From VAZQ01 sp040510075 (GTDB lineage: Bacteria > Pseudomonadota > Alphaproteobacteria > Rhizobiales > Xanthobacteraceae): a DNA stretch of 40,168 nt. A program made the position numbers and the translations under genes. The DNA lies in the NCBI GenBank assembly GCA_040510075.1, contig JBEVJT010000246.1, positions 1 through 40,168 on the forward strand. Reading direction: 5' to 3'. Positions 15,674 through 23,927 of the stretch are shown one piece after another. The notes under the pieces are model-generated. The model was not told the DNA's origin. It worked only from the letters and a program-made list of their open reading frames with translations, and ran no database searches. Each line of letters starts with the position of its first letter. The first letter of the stretch is position 1.

Positions 15674-17761
15674 ATGGGCGAACGTTCTTTCGGGACCGCC
15701 GGCAGGCGGACCGTGCTCAAGCTCTTGGCCGCCTCCATTGCGGGAGCTTCCGCGCTGCGCGCGCGCGTCGCCGGCGCAGCCGAGCCGGCGGTGCGCATAG
15801 GCGATGCGGCCATAATGCTGGAATTCGATGCCGCCCTGCGCAGCCGGATATTGGCTCCCTCGGGGACCGCGCTTGAGCCGATCACCGATTACGAAGCCGG
15901 AGAGACTCTCCGGCTTGCGGGTGGTGGTCGCATTGAGGAATTCCACTTCCAGGACGCGCAACGCTCGTCGATCAAGGACGTGCACGGCCCGGGCACGCGC
16001 CATGTCGTGCGCGGCACAAACGAGGGCATCGAGAAACAACTCAGCATCGTTCTCTACGAGCGCTATCCCGGTTTTGCCTTGCTGGATGTGGCGTATCGAA
16101 ACAATCGTGCAGAACCGGTAGACCTCGAAGGTTGGGTGAATGGCGCCCATGTTCTGAAACCGGCAGCGGGAGCGGAGCCGGAGTATTGGTCTTTCTCAGG
16201 CGCCACCTACGAGGATCGGCGGGACTGGGTGCGGCCTGTCCATGGGGGCTTCGATCAGCGCAATTTCATGGGCATGAATTCCTCCGATTACGGCGGCGGC
16301 ACCCCCGTAGTGGATGTGTGGCGGCGCGACTGCGGGCTTGCGGTCGGCCATGTCGAGACTGTGCCGAAGCTCGTCGCATTGCCGGTCGCGATGACGGCAA
16401 CCGGTGTGCGCGTGGCGGTCGATTGCGAGCACGCGTTCACGCTTGCGCCGGGAGAGAGCTCTTCCACCTTTCTGACCTTCGTTGCGGTGCATCGCGGCGA
16501 CTATTTCGCGACGCTTGATGCGTATCGCCGAATTCTTGCTGAGCGCGGTATCGTGCAAGCCAAGGTGCCAGAGGCTGCCTATGAGCCGATCTGGTGTGCG
16601 TGGGGTTACGAGCGCGGCTTCACCGTAGCCCAGATCATGCACACGCTGCCCAAGGCCAGGGAGCTCGGGCTCGTTTGGGCAGTTGTGGACGACGGCTGGC
16701 AAACCGCGGAGGGCGATTGGTACCTGAACCGGAACAAGTTTCCGGACGGCGATGCGGACATGATCGCGCTGGTGCAGGCGATCAGGCGCGCGGGCATGAA
16801 GCCCAAGCTCTGGATCGCGCCGCTTGCCGCGCGGCCAGGAAGCGATCTTTTGCGCGCGCATTCCGACATGCTGTTGCTCGACAAGCAGGGAGCGGCGCAG
16901 AACATCACCTGGTGGAACAGCTACACGTTGTGCCCCGCCTATCCGAAAACGGTGGAATGGGGCAAAACCCTCGTCCGCAAGATGATGCAGGAATGGGGTT
17001 ATCAGGGACTCAAGCTCGACGGCCAGCACCTCAACGGCGTCGCGCCTTGTTATAATCCTGCACACCAGCACAGCCGGCCCGAGGAGTCAGTCGAGAGACT
17101 GCAGGAGTTCTGGGCGTCCATCTATCGCGAGGCCACCAGCATCGATCCGGATGCAGTCATTGAACTATGCCCTTGTGGCACCTGCCAGGCCTTTCACAAC
17201 ATGCGCTACATGAACCAGCCGGTCGCTTCCGATCCGCTGACATCCTGGCAGGTCCGCCATAAGGGCAAGACCATCAAAGCTTTGATGGGCTCGCACGCAG
17301 CCTATGCGGGCGATCACGTCGAGCTCAGCGATTGGGGGAATGACTTTGCCTCGACTGTCGGGATCGGCGCGATCGTGTCGACCAAATTCACCTGGCCGCA
17401 GGATGTCGGCGAAGGTGGAGTTCTGCTCACGCGGGAAAAAGAAGCAGAGTGGCGGCGCTGGATCGCGCTGCATAATGCGAAGAGATTGCCGCAAGGACAT
17501 TACCGGGGCGATCTCTACGACATCGGCTTTGACAAGCCCGAGGCCCATGCAATCGCGAAAGCGGACCGCGTTTATTACGCCTTTTATGCCGATCGCTGGA
17601 ATGGTCCGATTGAACTGCGGGGCCTGGAGAACCGGCAGTATAAGGTTGCCGATTACTGGACCGGCCGGACGATTGGCGCGGTATCGCCGGGCGCGGGCCG
17701 ACTATCCGTTTCCTTCGAACGTTTCCTGCTGCTTGAGGCAACGCCGATCGATCGGACGTGA
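15674..17761 (+). CDS. Tat-exported GH36 alpha-galactosidase (or alpha-N-acetylgalactosaminidase)
   Basis: 695 residues. The N-terminus has RR-TVLKLLAASIAGASAL, a twin-arginine signal, so it probably acts in the periplasm. An N-terminal beta domain (about 40-300) precedes the TIM barrel. The barrel has WCAWGYERGF at 307-316, WAVVDDGWQ at 335-343, GLKLDGQHLN at 445-454 with D449 as likely nucleophile, and ELCPCG at 497-502. VASDPLTSW at 518-526 has D520 as likely acid/base. This is the GH36 (melibiase) arrangement, a retaining enzyme that removes terminal alpha-linked galactose or, in some members, N-acetylgalactosamine. AAGGGA lies 4 nt before the ATG; the frame further upstream is repeat DNA. 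It overlaps the permease gene by 4 nt and heads the operon. Confidence 0.85.
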   Translation: MGERSFGTAGRRTVLKLLAASIAGASALRARVAGAAEPAVRIGDAAIMLEFDAALRSRILAPSGTALEPITDYEAGETLRLAGGGRIEEFHFQDAQRSSIKDVHGPGTRHVVRGTNEGIEKQLSIVLYERYPGFALLDVAYRNNRAEPVDLEGWVNGAHVLKPAAGAEPEYWSFSGATYEDRRDWVRPVHGGFDQRNFMGMNSSDYGGGTPVVDVWRRDCGLAVGHVETVPKLVALPVAMTATGVRVAVDCEHAFTLAPGESSSTFLTFVAVHRGDYFATLDAYRRILAERGIVQAKVPEAAYEPIWCAWGYERGFTVAQIMHTLPKARELGLVWAVVDDGWQTAEGDWYLNRNKFPDGDADMIALVQAIRRAGMKPKLWIAPLAARPGSDLLRAHSDMLLLDKQGAAQNITWWNSYTLCPAYPKTVEWGKTLVRKMMQEWGYQGLKLDGQHLNGVAPCYNPAHQHSRPEESVERLQEFWASIYREATSIDPDAVIELCPCGTCQAFHNMRYMNQPVASDPLTSWQVRHKGKTIKALMGSHAAYAGDHVELSDWGNDFASTVGIGAIVSTKFTWPQDVGEGGVLLTREKEAEWRRWIALHNAKRLPQGHYRGDLYDIGFDKPEAHAIAKADRVYYAFYADRWNGPIELRGLENRQYKVADYWTGRTIGAVSPGAGRLSVSFERFLLLEATPIDRT

Positions 17762-18741
17762 GCGTGTCGAGCGCCACCCTGCAGCCTTCTCGCGCGCCGA
17801 AGTCATGGCTCGGCTATGCCCTGGCAACAACCGTTTTATGGGGCGTGTGGGGCGCCTTCACCGATCTGCCGACCAAGCGCGGTTTTCCCGAAACGCTGAT
17901 CTTTTGCGTGTGGTCGGCCACGATGGTTTTGCCCGCGCTATATGCACTCGCCCACACCGGCTGGCGTCTCGACCGCGACCTGAGGTCGGCGAGCCTGGGC
18001 ATGATCGTCGGACTCCTCGGCGCGGGCGGTCAGATCGTGCTGTTCTATGCGGTGACGATGGGCCCCCCCTACCTGATATTCCCGATCATCTCGCTTTCCC
18101 CGATCGTGACGATTGCACTCTCCTTTCTCCTTCTGCGCGAGCGAACGAACGCGCTTGGCGCGACAGGTATCGTCCTCGCGCTGCTTGCTTTGCCGCTCTT
18201 TGATATCTCTCCCGCGGCGCTGGCCGAGAGTTTCCCCACGACCTTGAGTTCAAACACAAGCGTGGGTTGGTTCGTCTTGTCGCTCATCGTGATGGGATGC
18301 TGGGGCGTGCAGGCCTACTTCATGAAGTTTGCAAACCGCACGATGTCGGCGGAGAGCATCTTCTTCTACATGATGCTCTCAGGGCTCCTGATTGCACCGC
18401 TCGCATGGGCAATGACCGATTTTACCCACCCGGTAAACTGGGGGCTCGAGGGGGCTTGGCTTTCTGCAGCAACCCAGATCCTGAACTCGATCGGCGCCCT
18501 GACGCTCGTCTACGCATTCCGCTACGGGCAGGCCATCGTCGTGTCACCGCTGGTTAATGCCGGCGCCCCGTTGCTCACGGCGATCATCTCCCTTGTCGTC
18601 CTCGGAGTGTTGCCGGGTCCGACGAAGCTCCTCGCGCTCGTGCTCGCCTGCGCCGCCGCCGTCTTGCTAGCGCTCACGCCAGAAGCTGACACTGTCGTCC
18701 GGCTAGAACATGATCCCGAAAAAGCATGCCCTCGGGCTTGA
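17758..18741 (+). CDS. EamA/DMT-superfamily permease
   Basis: 327 residues, about ten membrane segments in two EamA halves. The first half runs from WLGYALATTVLWGVWGAFTD through YLIFPIISLSPIVTIALSFLLLRER; the second starts at SVGWFVLSLIVMGCWGVQAYF and has AIVVSPLVNAGAPLLTAIISL. The DMT superfamily includes sugar uptake proteins (RhaT, GlcU types), so it may carry the sugar released by the GH36 enzyme; that is inferred from position. The GTG start at 17758 overlaps the GH36 stop (GTGA). The last ~14 codons (VRLEHDPEKACPRA) are encoded by the palindromic repeat at 18705, so the natural C-terminus was probably replaced or extended by repeat insertion. Confidence 0.85.
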   Translation: MSVSSATLQPSRAPKSWLGYALATTVLWGVWGAFTDLPTKRGFPETLIFCVWSATMVLPALYALAHTGWRLDRDLRSASLGMIVGLLGAGGQIVLFYAVTMGPPYLIFPIISLSPIVTIALSFLLLRERTNALGATGIVLALLALPLFDISPAALAESFPTTLSSNTSVGWFVLSLIVMGCWGVQAYFMKFANRTMSAESIFFYMMLSGLLIAPLAWAMTDFTHPVNWGLEGAWLSAATQILNSIGALTLVYAFRYGQAIVVSPLVNAGAPLLTAIISLVVLGVLPGPTKLLALVLACAAAVLLALTPEADTVVRLEHDPEKACPRA

Positions 18742-18780
18742 CCCGAGGGTGGGAACCGGTTTTCGGAAAAGATCACGCTC
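18705..18780. repeat. Palindromic GATCCCGAAAA/TTTTCGGAAAAGATC repeat with inner hairpin
   Basis: Same family as 2212-2261. The loop is enlarged by an inner perfect hairpin CCCTCGGG-CTTGA-CCCGAGGG at 18729-18749. It supplies the C-terminal codons and stop of the permease gene and lies inside the operon, before kbaZ. Confidence 0.8.
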
Positions 18781-18790
18781 CACCAAAAAG

Positions 18791-18825
18791 CTAGAGCGGA
18801 ATGGCATTCGAAGATCCTGCTCTAG
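18791..18825. repeat. Inverted repeat CTAGAGC/GCTCTAG
   Basis: CTAGAGC at 18791-18797 and GCTCTAG at 18819-18825 flank GGAATGGCATTCGAAGATCCT, which itself holds GAATGGCATTC. Same family as 5301-5333. Together with the preceding repeat it fills the 121-bp gap before kbaZ. Confidence 0.65.
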
Positions 18826-18862
18826 CCAATTGCAGCGCAAAAGCACCGCAGGTGATTGGCCC

Positions 18863-20155
18863 ATGAAAGCGATTCTCGACCTGGTCGCGCGCCACAAAAC
18901 GGGCGAGCGCTGCGGCATTTTCTCGGTGTGTTCCGCGCATCCGCTCGTCATCGAGGCAGCGTTTCGTCATGCGCAACGGCGCGGCACGCCGTTCGCTCTG
19001 ATTGAAGCGACCTCGAATCAGGTCAATCAGGACGGCGGCTATACCCGAATGATGCCGGAAGATTTTCGCCATGCGGTAGAGCGGATCGCCGATCATGCGG
19101 GTCTTTCCAGGGACCGCATCCTTCTCGGCGGGGATCATCTTGGCCCGAATTCGTGGCAGGCGCTCACCGCGGAGGATGCGATGCAACGTTCCGAGGTGCT
19201 GATCGACAAATACGTCTCGGCAGGATTCCGCAAAATTCATCTCGACTGCTCGATGTCATGCGCCGGCGATCCGAAATCGCTCCCGGGGGAGACCATCGCG
19301 CTTCGCGCCGCACGTCTTTGCGCGGTTGCCGAGCGCGCGCACGCGCAAAGCGGAGGAGAGGCGCCGGTTTATGTCATCGGTACCGAAGTCCCGGTGCCCG
19401 GCGGCGCGGCGGAGGACCTGGACACACTGGCCGTCACCACGCCCGATGCCGCGCGCGCAACGCTCGAGACCCATCGCGCCTTGTTCGACAAATCGGGCCT
19501 CGCGGATGCATGGCGGCGGGTGATCGCGCTTGTGGTGCAACCCGGCGTCGAGTTCGACCACCGCAAGGTGATCGCCTATGCGCCCGACAAAGCGCGAGCG
19601 CTCAGCCGGATAGCGGAAAGCGCCGATACAATATTATTTGAAGCGCATTCCACCGATTATCAGAGCAGGTCTGCTCTCGCGGATCTGGTGAGGGATCATT
19701 TCGCTATTCTCAAGGTGGGCCCCGCTCTGACGTTCGCACTGCGGGAGGCATTGTGGGCCTTGGACGCAATCGAGCGCGAGTGGATTGATCAGGGATCATG
19801 GTCAGGGTTGCGCAATATTGCGCTCGCGCGCATGAAAGCGGAGCCGCGGCATTGGGCGAAATATTACCACGCGTCCGGCGCAGCTCTCGATTTCGATCTG
19901 CAATACAGCCTGAGCGACCGCATCCGCTATTACTGGCCGGATCCCGAGATCATGCGCGCGCAGTCCACCCTGTTCCGAAACCTTTCCGAGGATCCTCCTC
20001 CCCGCGCACTGATCAGCCAATACCTCCCGGTTGCGCACAGGGCGCTGAACAAAGGCTCCTTCAAGAACAATCCGGCGGAACTGGTGATGGCGCATGTATG
20101 CGCCGTGCTTGACGATTATCATGCGGCAACACTGCCGGCGAAAGACCATGCCTGA
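18863..20155 (+). CDS. kbaZ: KbaZ/GatZ-family protein (tagatose 6-phosphate metabolism)
   Basis: 430 residues. Family features: FSVCSAHPLVIEAAF near 21-35, EATSNQVNQDGGYT at 48-61, GGDHLGPNSWQ near 89-99, and KIHLDCSMSC. The C-terminal half has VQPGVEFDH, HSTDYQSR and the conserved KVGPALTFALREALWALD. In enterobacteria KbaZ is the helper subunit of tagatose-1,6-bisphosphate aldolase. GatZ proteins of Agrobacterium have been reported, as I recall, to be D-tagatose 6-phosphate 4-epimerases. No KbaY/GatY aldolase subunit is in the window, so the epimerase role fits better here. ATG 18863 has CAGGTGAT upstream; the frame before it is repeat DNA. It overlaps the agaS-like start by 8 nt. Confidence 0.88.
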   Translation: MKAILDLVARHKTGERCGIFSVCSAHPLVIEAAFRHAQRRGTPFALIEATSNQVNQDGGYTRMMPEDFRHAVERIADHAGLSRDRILLGGDHLGPNSWQALTAEDAMQRSEVLIDKYVSAGFRKIHLDCSMSCAGDPKSLPGETIALRAARLCAVAERAHAQSGGEAPVYVIGTEVPVPGGAAEDLDTLAVTTPDAARATLETHRALFDKSGLADAWRRVIALVVQPGVEFDHRKVIAYAPDKARALSRIAESADTILFEAHSTDYQSRSALADLVRDHFAILKVGPALTFALREALWALDAIEREWIDQGSWSGLRNIALARMKAEPRHWAKYYHASGAALDFDLQYSLSDRIRYYWPDPEIMRAQSTLFRNLSEDPPPRALISQYLPVAHRALNKGSFKNNPAELVMAHVCAVLDDYHAATLPAKDHA

Positions 20156-21293
20156 TATCGGCCGCGACGAAGCTGAACTCAAGGCCCTGGGCGCGCTCTG
20201 GACGGCGCGCGAGATCGAGCAGCAGCCGCGCATGTTGCGCAAGACGCAGGAGACGCTCGAGGCGCGTAGCGGGGGCCTCAGCGACTTCCTCCGCCCGCTC
20301 CTGCAGAACGAAGCGCTGCGGATCGTGCTGACCGGCGCCGGGTCGTCCGCGTTCATCGGTGAGTGCCTGTCTCCCTATCTCGGTGCAAAGCTGCACCGGC
20401 GCGTCGACGCGATTCCCACGACCGATCTCATTTGCGCGCCGCACCTTTATTTCAGCGACCGAGTGCCGACCCTGCTCGTTTCCTTCGCGCGCTCGGGCAA
20501 CAGCCCGGAAAGCATTGCGGCCATCCAATTGGCGGAACGGTTTCTTCCCGAGATTCATAACCTCGTAGTGACCTGCAATCCGGATGGCGCGCTGGCGCGC
20601 GACAGCACCGGGTCAACGATCCTTCTGCCCGAGGAGACACATGACCGAAGCTTCGCGATGACCTCGAGCTTCAGTTGCATGATGTATGCAGCGCTTGCCG
20701 CGCTTTCCGGCATCGAGCGAATGCAGGCGCGCGCGCCGCGTATTGCGCAGGCGGTCGAGGCGGTTATTGCAAGGGAACTGGAAATTCTGCGGGGTTCGGC
20801 GGCGAAGAAATATGAACGGGTGGTTTATCTCGGCAGTCATGTGTTCAAGGGACTGGCGCGCGAGGCAGCGCTGAAGCTCCTCGAGCTCACCGACGGCCAG
20901 GTGATAGCCGCATACGATTCCCCGCTGGGGTTTCGTCACGGCCCCAAGACGATCGTGAACGGGCAAACACTCGTCGTGATCTACCTTTCCAACGACGCCT
21001 ATACGCGCCGCTACGACGTCGACCTGCTGGAAGAAATAAGGCGCGATGCGGCAGCCGGGGCGGTGCTCGCGATCTCGGCTCGCGAGGATGGCATCGCCGC
21101 CGATGTCGAGCGCATCGTCATCCGAGATATGCACGATGCAGAGGATGTCGATCTGCTGTTTCCCTTTGTTGCAACGGCCCAGATTTTCGCGTTCGAGGCG
21201 TCGATTGACCAAAAAATTTCGCCGGATAATCCGAACAGGACCGGCACCGTCCATCGTGTCGTGCAAGGCGTTCGCATTCACGCCTTCGGGTGA
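20148..21293 (+). CDS. agaS: AgaS-type SIS-domain sugar-phosphate deaminase/isomerase
   Basis: 381 residues, the usual AgaS length, with two SIS domains. The first has IVLTGAGSSAFIGECL and LLVSFARSGNSPESIAA, which bind the sugar phosphate. The second has YERVVYLGSHVFKGLAREAA, LKLLELTDGQ and SPLGFRHGPKTIVN. AgaS converts galactosamine 6-phosphate to tagatose 6-phosphate and ammonia in amino-sugar catabolism. The start ATG 20148 overlaps the kbaZ stop by 8 nt and its stop TGA shares bases with the kinase start (TGATG), so the three are translationally coupled. A GlmS-like role is less likely because there is no glutaminase domain. Confidence 0.87.
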   Translation: MPDIGRDEAELKALGALWTAREIEQQPRMLRKTQETLEARSGGLSDFLRPLLQNEALRIVLTGAGSSAFIGECLSPYLGAKLHRRVDAIPTTDLICAPHLYFSDRVPTLLVSFARSGNSPESIAAIQLAERFLPEIHNLVVTCNPDGALARDSTGSTILLPEETHDRSFAMTSSFSCMMYAALAALSGIERMQARAPRIAQAVEAVIARELEILRGSAAKKYERVVYLGSHVFKGLAREAALKLLELTDGQVIAAYDSPLGFRHGPKTIVNGQTLVVIYLSNDAYTRRYDVDLLEEIRRDAAAGAVLAISAREDGIAADVERIVIRDMHDAEDVDLLFPFVATAQIFAFEASIDQKISPDNPNRTGTVHRVVQGVRIHAFG

Positions 21294-22297
21294 TGGGATT
21301 GGGCCCGCGCTTCTTTCTTGGGGTCGATGGCGGCGGCACGAAGACGCGTTTCGTTGTCATCGATCGCGATGGGAATGCGCTCGCGGCGCACGAAGCGCGA
21401 TCCGCCTACCATCTGCAGGTCGGGATCGAGGGATTGCGCGAGGTGCTGGCCGAAGGCCTGGCCGCCGTTTTCGAGCGGGCCGGAATTGGCGCCCGTGACG
21501 TCGAGCACGCTTTTTTCGGCATTCCCGCCTATGGCGAGGACAGCACGACGCAGCCGCGGCTCGATGCGCTCCCGGAAGAGCTGTTCGGGCACGCGCGTTA
21601 CGCCTGCGGCAATGACATGGTGTGCGCCTGGGCGGGCTCGCTCGCGGTGGAGGACGGCATCAATATCGTCGCCGGAACGGGCTCGGGTGCATACGGCGAG
21701 CGCCGGGGCAGGACTGCGCGCGCCGGCGGGTGGGGCGAGGTGTTCGGTGACGAAGGCTCGGCTTACTGGATTGCGGTGCAGGGCCTGAACGCCTTCACAC
21801 GCATGAGTGACGGACGATTGCCGCGAGGACCGCTCTATGGATTTTTCAGGAGCTCGTTGGGTTTAAGCGAGGATCTCGATCTCGGCGCGAAGATCATGAA
21901 TGCGCAGACGCGCTCCAAGGTCGCCGCCATGGCCCAGCTCGTCACCGGCGCAGCCCGCGAAGGCGATCCTGTCGCAACGCGAATTTTAGCGGACGCGGCG
22001 CGTGAACTTGCAGCCGTGATCGAGGCCGTGCGTCACACGCTCGAATTCGAACCCGGCGAACCAATTCCACTCTCCTATTCGGGTGGTGTCTTCGAAGCAG
22101 GACCACTCATCCTCTGCCCTCTGCAAAGCCGGCTTGCCGCGACATCTCGGAACTATGAGCTGCGCCAACCAAAGCTTGCGCCCCATCTCGGGGCAGCGAT
22201 TTACGCCGCCAGGCTGGCGGGGCAGCTGCTTTCACGAGCCGCGATCGAGCGCCTCGCGCATTCGTCATCCCCGGCCTCGCATCATAGTCCGGATTGA
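21293..22297 (+). CDS. BadF/BadG-type N-acetylhexosamine kinase (NAGK-like)
   Basis: 334 residues with an actin-like ATPase fold. Phosphate-1 motif FLGVDGGGTKTRFVVIDRDG lies at the N-terminus, GTGSGAYG is phosphate 2, and GGWGEVFGDEGSAYWI is the NAGK-type substrate and ATP loop. SYSGGVFEAGPLI is the adenosine motif. By family it phosphorylates N-acetylglucosamine or a related amino sugar; beside agaS the likely substrate is galactosamine or N-acetylgalactosamine. This replaces the PTS of enterobacterial aga operons. ATG 21293 overlaps the agaS stop; a GTG at 21290 is also possible. The last residues (about HSSSPASHHSPD) fall in repeat-like sequence (GTCATCCCCGGCCT) and may be a recent extension. 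Confidence 0.87.
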   Translation: MGLGPRFFLGVDGGGTKTRFVVIDRDGNALAAHEARSAYHLQVGIEGLREVLAEGLAAVFERAGIGARDVEHAFFGIPAYGEDSTTQPRLDALPEELFGHARYACGNDMVCAWAGSLAVEDGINIVAGTGSGAYGERRGRTARAGGWGEVFGDEGSAYWIAVQGLNAFTRMSDGRLPRGPLYGFFRSSLGLSEDLDLGAKIMNAQTRSKVAAMAQLVTGAAREGDPVATRILADAARELAAVIEAVRHTLEFEPGEPIPLSYSGGVFEAGPLILCPLQSRLAATSRNYELRQPKLAPHLGAAIYAARLAGQLLSRAAIERLAHSSSPASHHSPD

Positions 22298-22540
22298 ACG
22301 CAGCAAAATCCGGGTGGCCCCATCCGGCTACGGCCTCGATTCGTGCCCGCAAAGCCGCGGTTTTGGCCCTGATCGGCCAAGCTTTTTCCGCATTCATCCA
22401 TACACTACTTGGCTTTAAGCGCTAGGGATCATTCTGCCTCATACCACCCGTTGACGGCGCCAATTGCCCTTGGGGAAGGGCAGTCCTGATCGGGTCGTGT
22501 GAGAAGCTGCCGCCGTGCGGCACGAGGGGGGCTTTTCCGA

Positions 22541-23683
22541 ATGGCCAGTGTGGCCGTTGCGGTCGGCGTTGGGCGTACCGCGACACGCGTACAGTATCAG
22601 CAACGAGGCATCCCGCTCGCCCCGGTGCGGCTCCCGCGGCCATTGCACAGAGGGGTGCCGCTGCAGCGCCCGGTTGCCCAGCAGCAGCTCTCGTCATTTT
22701 TTCCTGCCGCCATCTTCGTTCTCAAGCTCATAGCAGCGGTGCTCGCGGGAGCGGGCACGACGCTTCTGCTCTGGGAAACTGTCTGGAAACGCCCGGCCGC
22801 CCCGAGAGCCAGTATCTACGATCCGGAATTCTACTCGGGCCGTCAGGAGAGCAAGGTCAACCGGCAGGAGCGTTCGACTGCAGGCTGGGAGCCGCCATGG
22901 TACGAGCGCGGTGTGCCGGAAAACTACCCGCGCAGGGTGCGCCTCGTCGTCTTCTCTCCTCCTTCGCGTCATGCCGCTGCGCCGTCGCCGCTGAACGCAC
23001 CGTCGCCGCTGGCCGGCAACCCGCTCGCGGGGAAGCAGTTGCGCTATCTGATCGGCACCGATGCCGCCGGATCAGGAAACGACAACGAGGTGACGGCGGT
23101 CTCATATAATGCGAGCGCACCGGTCAAGCGCGGCATCAGCATTGCCTACGGCAATCTCTTCGATGAGCGGAACACCGGCCACTATGGCCCTTACCTGCAC
23201 ACGTCCGATACCGCCAAACAATACAACGAAGGCCAGATCGATCCGCGTGGCCCGGGCTGGGAGAAGAACCTGCGCGAGCAGTACGAACGGCGCAAGAAGC
23301 AGGGCTTTGAATATATCGAGCTTGACAATCCGGACGCCTATTCGGGCAAGGACGTGATCGGCGCCATCGATTTGGCCGCGAGCTACGGGCTGAAGGTGAT
23401 TGCGAAAAATCCGCTCCTCGTGAAAGGCGCCGTCGACTACATGGCGCATCCGAATGTCTACGGAGCGATCGTGGAGAAGGGCGCCGGCAATCCACGCGAA
23501 ATGGATGCGCTGCGCAAAAAGGCAGGCAAGCCCAACCTGCCGGTATGGTTTGTGGCGTTCGGCTCGGGCCGTTCATGGGCGGGCAGCATCGCAAGTGCGG
23601 CCAAGCAATACCGCCACATGGGCGTGACCTATTCGAGCGCCGGCGAATACGGCAACGCCATCGATATCGTCCCGCCCGCGTAA
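22541..23683 (+). CDS. Membrane-anchored GH114-like protein, paralogue 1
   Basis: 380 residues from ATG 22541; the start is uncertain because GTG 22499 is in the same frame. A low-complexity region precedes one membrane segment at about residues 55-80 (PAAIFVLKLIAAVLAGAG). A proline-rich linker leads to a globular domain from about residue 158 to the end. That domain has EGQIDPRGPGWEKNL, KQGFEYIELDNPDAYS and GLKVIAKNPLL. These resemble the barrel strands of GH114 (endo-alpha-1,4-polygalactosaminidase), where GFDGVELDN-like motifs carry a catalytic Asp. The paralogue at 29175-29885 shares these blocks. Polymer cleavage is inferred from the match and from the galactosamine-type operon directly upstream. 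It may instead be an uncharacterised TIM-barrel family. Confidence 0.6.
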   Translation: MASVAVAVGVGRTATRVQYQQRGIPLAPVRLPRPLHRGVPLQRPVAQQQLSSFFPAAIFVLKLIAAVLAGAGTTLLLWETVWKRPAAPRASIYDPEFYSGRQESKVNRQERSTAGWEPPWYERGVPENYPRRVRLVVFSPPSRHAAAPSPLNAPSPLAGNPLAGKQLRYLIGTDAAGSGNDNEVTAVSYNASAPVKRGISIAYGNLFDERNTGHYGPYLHTSDTAKQYNEGQIDPRGPGWEKNLREQYERRKKQGFEYIELDNPDAYSGKDVIGAIDLAASYGLKVIAKNPLLVKGAVDYMAHPNVYGAIVEKGAGNPREMDALRKKAGKPNLPVWFVAFGSGRSWAGSIASAAKQYRHMGVTYSSAGEYGNAIDIVPPA

Positions 23684-23842
23684 ATAAGCGTTCCGGTTGT
23701 CTGCAGTAGCGCCTCGGCGCGTCTAAGATACCAGTAATTAGAACAGCGGGGATGAGGGGTCGCGGCTCCCGCATACTGTCGCACGCTGTTGATATTCTTG
23801 CTTGGGCTACTGCCTGCCGTTGACATGGGCGCCAAAATCATG

Positions 23843-23876
23843 GACCCCACCAAATCGGTCGCTAAATTTTGGGGTC
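23843..23876. repeat. Inverted repeat GACCCCA/TGGGGTC upstream of pyrF
   Basis: GACCCCACCAAAT at 23843-23855 faces AAATTTTGGGGTC, ending at 23876; the outer 7 bp are perfect. CATG flanks the left side and TCATG the right. It could be a transcription end for the gene at 22541, or the remnant end of an insertion element. No transposase fragment is nearby. Confidence 0.45.
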
Positions 23877-23927
23877 TCATGTCCCGTTCCTGGGGATCTG
23901 GACTCACTCAAAGGAAGTTTTTTGCGC

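Noticed and set aside
15439..15885. N-terminal extension of the zinc-ribbon gene on the minus strand
   Set aside because: It covers the repeat pair and the start of the GH36 gene; the protein-like part begins at ATG 15438.
22422..22697. Minus-strand 91-codon frame opposite the start of the GH114-like gene
   Set aside because: Pro/Arg/Ala-rich with no structure; the plus strand has the membrane segment and domain continuing downstream.
23843..23876. Insertion-sequence end near pyrF
   Set aside because: The GACCCCA/TGGGGTC pair is suggestive, but no transposase fragment or target duplication is visible, so it is listed only as an inverted repeat.
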